Shown here: one piece after another, positions 1 to 7,400 of the stretch
Position numbering within the stretch: the first letter of the stretch is position 1
How the letters are laid out: the number at the start of each line of letters is the position of its first letter
Assembly: GCA_949840915.1 (NCBI GenBank)
Contig: CATKXY010000020.1
Coordinates: forward strand, 1-44,559
Direction: 5' to 3'
DNA length: 44,559 nt
DNA from: an uncultured Lachnospiraceae bacterium
GTDB taxonomy: Bacteria; Bacillota; Clostridia; Lachnospirales; Lachnospiraceae
Made by a program: the position numbers and the translations under genes
Notes under the pieces: model-generated
What the model was told of the DNA's origin: nothing
The model's database searches: none
The model's input: only the letters and a program-made list of their open reading frames with translations

Positions 1-12
1 AATGTTTTTCAT
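1..12 (-). CDS. Start of a gene running off the left edge (4 codons)
   Basis: On the minus strand an ATG at 12-10 opens a frame reading Met-Lys-Asn-Ile and leaves the window. A strong GGAGG ribosome site lies at 24-20, with a 7-nt spacer, and a TATAAT-like -10 lies at 62-57. Only four codons are visible, so the product cannot be named. The call rests on the ribosome site plus start codon, and on the fact that the AEC gene to the right is divergent and leaves room for a promoter region between them. Confidence 0.55.
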
Positions 13-82
13 GAGAGTACCTCCATCACCTGTTGTTTTAGATCTTCGACAAATCCATTATAACAGGGATTCTGGTACTCTC
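13..82 (-). promoter_or_regulatory. Leader and promoter of the left-edge gene, with an inverted repeat
   Basis: GAGAGTACC at 82-73 (minus strand) can pair with GGTACTCTC at 21-13, and CCTGTT with AACAGG can form an inner 6-bp stem. The right arm overlaps the end of the GGAGG ribosome site at 24-20. A TATAAT hexamer sits in the loop at 62-57, without a good -35. A longer transcript starting further upstream could therefore mask its ribosome site. The pairing is seen in the sequence; the regulatory role is inference. Confidence 0.35.
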
Positions 83-387
83 TATCTATTTTCTCTTAGT
101 CAACTGACAAAAACTTTACTCTATAGCAAAAATACTATAAGACGCGGAGAAATACCGGCACCGAAACCAATCAATCGTATCAATCCATATCAAAGAAGAA
201 CAAAGACCATGAATAAAAAGCAGAAACAACAGATTTTGGATTATTACAACAAGGGATAAGGCAGCCGGCACAGAACAGAGGGAACAAGCAAGCCAAATGA
301 ATTTTAAGCAAACTTATTTATATGTGCAATAATGTATGGACTTATGTTCGTTGTATAAGACGTGCGTTTCATTTGCTGCAGAACAGG
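83..387. other. Gene-free stretch with one small palindrome
   Basis: No convincing reading frame is present; the short frames here have no ribosome sites. The only local structure seen is a TATAG/CTATA inverted repeat at 122-126 and 135-139, which could be an operator for either divergent neighbour. Confidence 0.4.
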
Positions 388-618
388 CCGGTCAGCGGTA
401 CACCGGGACAGATCTGCAGGCTTTGGCGGAGATTGGCGCGTTTTCTTATAGTGCGGGTCACAGACCAGGGTGAAATGCGCACGGATGCGCATTTCAGGTC
501 CTATGATGCATGGATGCATCTTAGGACCGACCCGCAGATTACAGTGTCTATAGCCGCACTATTAGAAAACATCCAAGCGCAGCCGGCTGCTGATCTGTCC
601 CGGTGTACCGCTGACCGG
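388..618. repeat. 231-bp nested inverted-repeat element with two internal hairpins
   Basis: The outer arms are a 27-bp perfect inverted repeat (388-414 against 592-618) that continues for several bases past one mismatch. A second pair of arms (about 441-456 and 554-570, one mismatch) lies inside. An inner 8-bp stem, TGCGGGTC 452-459 with GACCCGCA 529-536, encloses two adjacent hairpins: a perfect 10-bp stem at 472-481/486-495 with a 4-nt loop, and a 14-bp stem with one mismatch at 497-511/514-528. The whole folds as a T-shaped or cloverleaf structure. It could be a miniature mobile palindrome, a structured RNA, or a protein-binding DNA cruciform. No coding function is credible. Confidence 0.75.
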
Positions 619-690
619 TCGGAAGCTACAGCAAATCAAACATCGCCCGAACCTCGTTTTTCCACCCTTTCATTTTTACCGGAAGTATAT

Positions 691-719
691 TATAATTCCT
701 ATATAAATTATAAAGGAGG
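691..719 (+). promoter_or_regulatory. Likely promoter -10 and ribosome site of the AEC transporter gene
   Basis: A perfect TATAAT at 691-696 lacks a good -35. AGGAGG at 714-719 sits 7 nt before the ATG at 727. The ribosome site decides the start codon against a long upstream extension of the frame that would run through the inverted-repeat element. Confidence 0.5.
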
Positions 720-726
720 ATCTGTC

Positions 727-1746
727 ATGGCTCTTTGGGATATTTTGATCTTTGCCGTCAATTCTGTCATGCCCATCATCCTGCTTGTCTGTCTGGGTTA
801 TGCCCTGAAGCAGAGAGGATTGTTTACCGGGGAATTCTTGAAAATCGGAAATAAAACGGTATTTCGGGTTCTGCTGCCCGTGCTCTTATTTACCAATCTG
901 GCGGAGATGGATAGCTTTCAGGATCTGCGCATGGATGCAGTCCTCTATGTGCTGGGGGCCGTAGCATTGCTCTTCGGGGCAGGTCTGGCGCTGTCCTGTG
1001 CCATTCCTGAACGCCGCCAGAAGGGCGTGATCCTGCAATGTGTCTTCCGCTCAAATTTTGCGCTGATCGGCGTGGCACTGGCACAGCTTATAGCCGGTGA
1101 TAACGGTGTGAGAGCCGCGGCGATCCTGTCCGCTTTCACCATTCCTGTGTTTAATATACTGAGTGTTGTGGCGCTCTCCGTGTTTGCACCCTCCGGGACA
1201 CAGACCGTGACTCCCGGACAGCGCATCCGCAAAATTTTGAGGGATATTCTGCACAATCCTTTGATCTTGGGTGTGCTGGCGGGAATTGTATGGGTGTGTA
1301 TCAGGCCGCTGCTTCAGAGTATATCCGTTGTGAATGTCTGCATGGAGACTCTTTCCTTTGTGCCAAGCTCCCTTGATTATCTGGCCAGAGCTTCCACTCC
1401 GGTTGCTCTTCTCGTGCTGGGAGGACAGTTTGAGATGGATCGGGTGAAAGGATTCAAAAAACAGATCGTAATGGGTGTGCTGGGAAGGCTGCTTCTCGCA
1501 CCTCTCATTGGAATCGGCGGAGCAGTGATCCTGCAAAATATGGGAATCCTGCATTTTGACAATGGTATCTACGCCGCTCTGGTGGCTCTGTTCGCTACGC
1601 CCGTGGCCGTGGCCAGCGCTATCATGGCTGAGGAGATGGATAACGACGGACAGCTTGCAGGGCAGCTCGTTCTCTGGACGACTCTGTTCTCGGCAGTCGT
1701 CATGTTTGCAACGATTGTTGTGCTGAGAGGTATGCATCTGCTGTAA
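727..1746 (+). CDS. AEC (auxin efflux carrier) family transporter
   Basis: This 339-residue, very hydrophobic protein has the AEC-family layout of about ten membrane helices in two halves. The first half starts with a helix over residues 5-27 (LILLVCLGYALKQRGL-like start). The second half, from about residue 170, carries the family's conserved pattern of a helix around VALLVLGG and a LLLAPLIG segment, ending with the PVAVASAIMAEE motif typical of AEC permeases. AEC proteins export or take up small organic anions such as malate, or other carboxylates. The substrate cannot be read from sequence. The start at 727 is set by AGGAGG 7 nt upstream; the frame is open further upstream only through the palindromic element. 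The gene stands alone and ends in a bidirectional terminator shared with the convergent dynamin-like gene. Confidence 0.88.
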   Translation: MALWDILIFAVNSVMPIILLVCLGYALKQRGLFTGEFLKIGNKTVFRVLLPVLLFTNLAEMDSFQDLRMDAVLYVLGAVALLFGAGLALSCAIPERRQKGVILQCVFRSNFALIGVALAQLIAGDNGVRAAAILSAFTIPVFNILSVVALSVFAPSGTQTVTPGQRIRKILRDILHNPLILGVLAGIVWVCIRPLLQSISVVNVCMETLSFVPSSLDYLARASTPVALLVLGGQFEMDRVKGFKKQIVMGVLGRLLLAPLIGIGGAVILQNMGILHFDNGIYAALVALFATPVAVASAIMAEEMDNDGQLAGQLVLWTTLFSAVVMFATIVVLRGMHLL

Positions 1747-1753
1747 AAAAATG

Positions 1754-1790
1754 AACGGCGCAGCCCACGAGAGGCTGCGCCGTTTTATTT
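1754..1790. terminator. Bidirectional intrinsic terminator
   Basis: A 12-bp perfect stem (1754-1765 with 1773-1784) is followed by TTTTATTT on the plus strand and preceded by AAAAAAA, which serves as a T-tract for the minus strand. It lies between two convergent genes. Confidence 0.9.
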
Positions 1791-1798
1791 GATATCAT

Positions 1799-4279
1799 TT
1801 AGAGCCAGAAGGATGTCAGACGCAGATTCCAGATAATGTCGTTCAACTGCTTCTGACAGTCAAACAGCTCCGTCGCCACATCCGCCACCTTGTCGCCCAG
1901 CTGTTTCATGGCGTCGCGGTTCTCTACCATGGCTTTCATATACAGGGAATAGATTTCCAGATTACCCTCAAACTGTGTCTTGATCTGCATCAGGAGAGAT
2001 TCCAGCGCATTGCGGTAATCCTGACTGTAGTCCTCGCACATACTGTCCGCGATTTCCACCAGCATCTTCTCCACATCCTGGATAAATCCTGCCTTGTCAA
2101 GGTACTCGCCCTTAAACATCAGGAACTTCTCGGTTCTGCAATGAGAGTCATACAACTCGCCCCAGTTGGTAATACCGGGTTTCACCACCTGCGGAACCGG
2201 GACATCGAGGAAAAATTTCTTGGCCGCTTTGCTGATGTTGCCGCTCTCCAGTATGGTCTGCTTCACGGCATTGATGAATATATCCCGCTGACTCTCCAGC
2301 AGAATCTTCCTCTGGGACAGGAACTGATCCGTATACTCGTCAATGGCCCGATTGATCATATCGCGGACATTGTCCTTGTCGCGATCCTTCACCTTCACTC
2401 TTCCCAGAATTCCCAGAAACCACCCCCGCAGCTCTTTGTCCATGTAGTTTTTGGTGTTGCCCACAATGGCGCTATAGAGAGTCGCCCTGTCCAGCCCCAG
2501 CGTCCGGCTGGCCTCCTCTGGGAGCGGCATATTCTCCGGTATGGAGGATTTATTATATTCCTGCTCGATCGCCTCGTTGATGGTTCTGCGAAGCTCGATA
2601 ATATTCTTCTCAATCTCCTTGATCTCTTCGCGATTACTCTCGCGCAGGGATACCGCACGATTGCTCAGCTTGGACAAGGCTCTGTCCACGCTGTCGATGA
2701 GGGCGGAAGCCTTCACTGCAGAGGCATACTTCTCGCCATATTGCAGAATCTCACTCTCCAGCGCATACAGACCGGCTGACACCTCCAGAACGGAAATGTC
2801 GTCCTTTCTCTCCTGTGCGTCCTTCAGCGCATCCTCACAGCGCCCGATCATGCGGTTGGTGGCAAACTCAGACATGGCGCATCTGTCTTCCCGATAACAG
2901 TAACCGCCGAATTTATCGGTCATATTGTTCAGACCTCTGTTAAATTCGGACTGATCCTTCTCAGACGCTATGCCGTTCTTCACGGCCCGGGCCGCATAAC
3001 CGTATTTTGCCGAGATAAAGAACAGTTTTTTGTCTGCGAGCCTGATGGAAAAGGAATCGTCGTCCTTATATTTGATCTCCTCATGCTGCAGGTCTTTTCT
3101 GGCGTCGGCATCTATACTGTCTGACCAGTTGATCACAAACAGAGAACGTCCGATATCAATACTGGTCTTGCTGTTCTTCTCCTCCGCTTCCTTCAGATAT
3201 TTTAACAGCGCATTGTTTCCGCTGCCCTCCGTCTTGTTGGGTGCAGCCACAAAGATCAGAATAGACTGCTTCTGCTCGGACAAAGCGTCCATCAGCACCG
3301 TCTGATGCTGCGCATAGTTGCTGTCTGTTCCCGGTGTATCATAGATGATATACTGCACACTGGGGCTGTCTAAAGCCACAGGGAAATGAATCTTGATATC
3401 CGCCGACACACCCTCTGTGCCGTTGAGCACAGTCAGGATCGAACAGATCTGCTCATGTTGTTTCATCTGCGCTTCGCTCACGCGGTTTACTTCCTGCTGA
3501 ATAGCCGTCTTGGTCTCATTCTCGGAGGGCCCATGGGAAAACGCAAAACGGTGCCTCACCGCGTTCCACTCCAGCTCCGAATATGTACCATCGATCTCAA
3601 AAGCGATCATCACATTCTCGCCGGGTTTAGGGCTGGAAATGCGGAACATCTTCGCAGTCTCGGATGTGATCTTCTCCGGCAGGATCTTATATCCGAGCAG
3701 TGCATTGATCAGCGTGGACTTTCCCGCGCTGTACACACCGGTAAAGCACAGACTCACCGCATTGTCGTTGAGACTGGCGATCTTATCATGAATATTCCTG
3801 CGTTCCTCATCGATCTGCTCGGCAAAGCTCTCCGCGCTCTTTCTGACATTCTCGTTCTCCAGAGGAATCTCAAACAGGTTCTGCCTGTGCCTGCGCAGAA
3901 TCTCCGTGGCCTGCTCACCATACTTTTTGACCTCGGCGAAAGTGTGCGCCATATCAGGCAGCTCCGCAATCAGACTGGGCGTTATCTTACATGCATTCGG
4001 CTCAGCATTGTAATACTCCACCATCTGCACAAAGTCTTCATAATCCATTTGGGTTGTCACAACCTGCATCTCGATTTCCTTCAGGCCGTCGAATGCGTTT
4101 GCGATGTCCTCAAAGAAGGTATTTCCATAGTCCTGCAGCACAAATTTTCCCTTTAAGCTCATGTACTGCATAAGCCTGCTGTCATTCCTGATAGCAATCT
4201 CCTGTCCGTTCTGAAAACGATGAAATTCCACTTCCTTTTTGGCCGGATGATATTTCATCTGTAAAACTTGGTTGTCCAT
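1799..4279 (-). CDS. Dynamin-like large GTPase
   Basis: This 826-residue protein carries a dynamin-family GTPase domain after an N-terminal region of about 170 residues. The P-loop GVYSAGKS is at 181-188, a switch-I-type threonine lies near 205, the G3 motif DTPG is at 314-317, and NWSD, standing in for the usual G4 [NT]KxD, is at 384-387. The C-terminal half (about 480-826) is predicted to be largely helical and charged, fitting the stalk of bacterial dynamin-like proteins. Such proteins bind and remodel membranes on GTP hydrolysis; the local role is unknown. There is no signal peptide and no obvious transmembrane paddle. The start is supported by GGGAGGT just upstream and a good promoter at 4340-4368. 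The gene is single, without the paired dynamin partner seen in some bacteria. Confidence 0.85.
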   Translation of the reverse strand: MDNQVLQMKYHPAKKEVEFHRFQNGQEIAIRNDSRLMQYMSLKGKFVLQDYGNTFFEDIANAFDGLKEIEMQVVTTQMDYEDFVQMVEYYNAEPNACKITPSLIAELPDMAHTFAEVKKYGEQATEILRRHRQNLFEIPLENENVRKSAESFAEQIDEERRNIHDKIASLNDNAVSLCFTGVYSAGKSTLINALLGYKILPEKITSETAKMFRISSPKPGENVMIAFEIDGTYSELEWNAVRHRFAFSHGPSENETKTAIQQEVNRVSEAQMKQHEQICSILTVLNGTEGVSADIKIHFPVALDSPSVQYIIYDTPGTDSNYAQHQTVLMDALSEQKQSILIFVAAPNKTEGSGNNALLKYLKEAEEKNSKTSIDIGRSLFVINWSDSIDADARKDLQHEEIKYKDDDSFSIRLADKKLFFISAKYGYAARAVKNGIASEKDQSEFNRGLNNMTDKFGGYCYREDRCAMSEFATNRMIGRCEDALKDAQERKDDISVLEVSAGLYALESEILQYGEKYASAVKASALIDSVDRALSKLSNRAVSLRESNREEIKEIEKNIIELRRTINEAIEQEYNKSSIPENMPLPEEASRTLGLDRATLYSAIVGNTKNYMDKELRGWFLGILGRVKVKDRDKDNVRDMINRAIDEYTDQFLSQRKILLESQRDIFINAVKQTILESGNISKAAKKFFLDVPVPQVVKPGITNWGELYDSHCRTEKFLMFKGEYLDKAGFIQDVEKMLVEIADSMCEDYSQDYRNALESLLMQIKTQFEGNLEIYSLYMKAMVENRDAMKQLGDKVADVATELFDCQKQLNDIIWNLRLTSFWL

Positions 4280-4339
4280 GCTTACCTCCCATATGGCTGC
4301 GGCACAATCGCCTTTTAGCCCCAGTATGAAACTATCTAT

Positions 4340-4368
4340 ATTATAAACTATCCACCTGACATAATCAA
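4340..4368 (-). promoter_or_regulatory. Sigma-A promoter of the dynamin-like gene
   Basis: On the minus strand, TTGATT at 4368-4363, a 17-bp spacer and TATAAT at 4345-4340. It lies about 60 bp before the start codon. Confidence 0.75.
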
Positions 4369-4414
4369 TCTTTTCTTAAACGGAATTACCCTGATTTAGA
4401 TGCCTTACAGACAA

Positions 4415-4448
4415 AACAGGCAGGATAGATTTCTCTGTCCTGCCTGTT
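4415..4448 (-). terminator. Terminator of the leucine-rich-repeat protein gene
   Basis: An 11-bp perfect stem (4448-4438 with 4425-4415) is followed on the minus strand by TTTTG. It lies 16 bp after the stop codon. Confidence 0.85.
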
Positions 4449-4463
4449 CCGGCGTCCGTATTT

Positions 4464-7400
4464 TTAAAAGATCTTATCCAACAGCGCCAGCACAAAATTC
4501 TTCTGTACGATCTTGAAATTCACCGTCTTCGTTCCGCCATAGTTGTCGATACCGCGGATCGTCACCTTTGCAGTGCCTTTCTTGACATTGCCCGCATAGC
4601 TCACGATCTCAAAATCTCCTGCCTGCAGCTCCTCTCTGCCTAACTTTACCGTCATCTGGTCAATACCGGGCTGAACCTCTGATCCGGTATAAGTCTGGGG
4701 CTTCACCGTAACCTTGGCGGAAGAAATGCTCTTCTTGCATATTCTGATGACAGTCTGTGTATTGCCTTTATAGTTGCCCATACCGGTAATCTTCACAGCG
4801 ATCAGGGTCTCCACCGGGATAATGTCTTTCTGCAGATTGACAGCCGCGTTCGCCGTTTTCATCGTTCCGTCAGCCAGACGCGTGTTGTTCACATAGGCAT
4901 AGCCGACTCTGTAGTCCTTCCCCGGGGCAAGAACCTTTCCGTTTACATCTGTCACGGTGGTTTTCGAGGCCGCTACCACGCCCGCCGCTTTCTTGTATTC
5001 CACATCTGTGGAGGACACAAAAAGTTCCGAAGCATTCTGCTGTACGATAGTAAACTTTCCTGAGATCGTCCCCTTATAATTCTTCTTGCCCTTTACCGTA
5101 ATGTTAGCGGTACCCTTGGCCGTATTGTTTTTGTAGGAGAGGGTGTAGTCCTTTCCGGCCTCCAATGTCTTCCCCCCCAGTGTCAGCTGTACGGAGGGCT
5201 TTACTCCGCCCGCTGTAAAGGCATAGGAGGAATCTGTCTTGGCATTTCCCTCGCTGTCCAGAAAGACGATGTTGAGCAGCGAAATATCCGCCCCCGTAAT
5301 CTTAAAGGTCTTCTTGGCCGTTCCGGAATAACCTCCCTTGCCCGTAAAGGTGACCGTCGCTGTTCCCGCGTCGGTATTTTTCTTGTATGTGCAGGTAAAA
5401 TCTGCATCCTTCACAAGGATCCTGCCGTTGAATTCGGCAGTTACATCAATGCCCTTACCGATCTCATACGCAATCCCTGAGTAGGGTACACTGGTTTTGT
5501 TCAGTGTAAACTTCACCTTGTTCAGAGTGGCGATAGGCGTGATCTTAAATGTTGCCTTCTTCGTACCATAGTAACTGCCCTTGCCCACAACCGTCACAGT
5601 CGCGGTTCCGGCATTCACATTATTGCTGTAGACCACATCATAATCCGTTCCCTTGATAAGGATATCAGATCCCATCTTCACAGTGAAATCCTGAGTGACC
5701 TCATTGCCTGTATAATCCTTTGCGGTAAGACCCGTAATCTTTGCCTTGGAGATGGGCGCCGCGTCCACAAGTGAGAATTTCACGATTCTTTCACCCTTAA
5801 AGTTGCCTGTGCCCGTCAGCTTCAACTCGTACTCGCCTTTGTCCTGATATCCCCCAAGCGCAGTTTTGAGATATTCAATAGAATAGTCCTTCTTGTTCTT
5901 GAGCTTTGTCTTGCCGTAATACAGCACCGGTACCGGCTTCTGAAGCCTTCCGGTAACATGAGTGATCATATCTGCTGCGGAAAACTCCTCTTCGGTAATG
6001 TCCCGCTGTCTGATCGTAAACTTTACCACAGCCTTGCCCTTGTAATTCCCCTTGGAGGTGATCGTCACACTGGGCGCTTTCTTGGCGGCATCCTTATCCC
6101 CTGCGTCTTTGTTATTTGCGTACTTTACGGTATAGTCCGTCTTCTCCTTCAAAAGAGTCTTATGATCATACACTCTCAGATCAAAGGTAATCTTCTGGCC
6201 TGTGTATACCGCCTCCTCAACGCCTGCCACCCAGATGCCTTTGGGGACATCTGCCGCGCTGTTATACTGTGCCTGGTCCTCAGGAAGAATATCCCCCCAG
6301 AACTCTGCCTCATTCAGGATGCAGTATTCAAAGACAGCAACCGGGCTATTCAGGCAGCCCTTCTTTACGGCCATTGCCTTCACAGTCATATCGCGGTCGA
6401 TGACAATGCCGTCCACATACTGTTCGCTGGCCTCCGTGGGCTCCGTTCCGTCCAGCGTGTAGAAGATGCTTGAACCCGGCGTAGCGGATGTGAGCAGAAG
6501 CTTGGTCCCCGACTTGACGGTGGAACCGCTCGCAATGCTCGCAGTGGGAGCCTCCGTCTCGCCGCCGCTCCACTTAGCATATAGAATCTTGTCTCCGTAG
6601 TCTCCCGGATTGATGGCGGTCACCTTACTCCTTGTATTATCGGGATTGGTGTACCAGCCCTCAAAAGTAAAGCTCTCTCTCGTGGCGTTTTTCAGCGTGA
6701 TTTTATCCAATATTGTGTAGGAAACAGGATTATCCTTATGGTTTTCCCCTCCGTTCAGGACATAGGTTATGGTATATCTCTGAATTTCCCATTTGGCATA
6801 AATTTTGATGTTTTCTGTACATCCCTCTACACCTTTAATCTCCGTCTGGAAATTCTCATCCAGATACCATCCTGCAAAGACATAGCCCTTTCGGGTCGCA
6901 GGAGCAAAGAGGAAGGTATCTCCCGCCTCATACCCTGCGGGATTCTGAGCCGCATTGACTCCCTCATCCAGCACATAAGTGATCGTCAAAAGCTTGGAGG
7001 ACACAAGTCCCTGTTCCTCCAGCCACTGCTCCGCATAAGAGCCGGGTACCACAAAGAACTGCACATTGCCGCAGCCGCTGAAAGCATCCGTGCCGATAGC
7101 AGTGACAGAGGCCGGTATCACAACCTTTGTAAGGGCAGAACAATTCTTAAACGCCGTGGCACCGATCTTGGTCACACCGTTGGGAATGGATATCTGCACC
7201 AGTGCAGTACAGCCCTCAAAAGCAGATACCCCTATCTCTTTCAGGTCACCGCCCACCAGTGCCACGGCGGTGAGTCCCGCATCGTTCAGGAATGCCTTAT
7301 CACTGATCTTAGTCACGCCTTCGGGAATCACTGCCTCCGTGAGGGAAGGACATTCGCTGAAAGCACTGCTGCCCAGTTTGACCAGGGACGCCGGAACCGT

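Noticed and set aside
2..259. 85-codon plus-strand frame at the left edge
   Set aside because: It has no ribosome site, and overlaps the promoter and start of the minus-strand edge gene; composition is not protein-like.
322..726. Open frame extending the AEC transporter by 135 residues at its N-terminus
   Set aside because: It runs through the palindromic element, has no ribosome site and is not protein-like; the ATG at 727 has a strong site.
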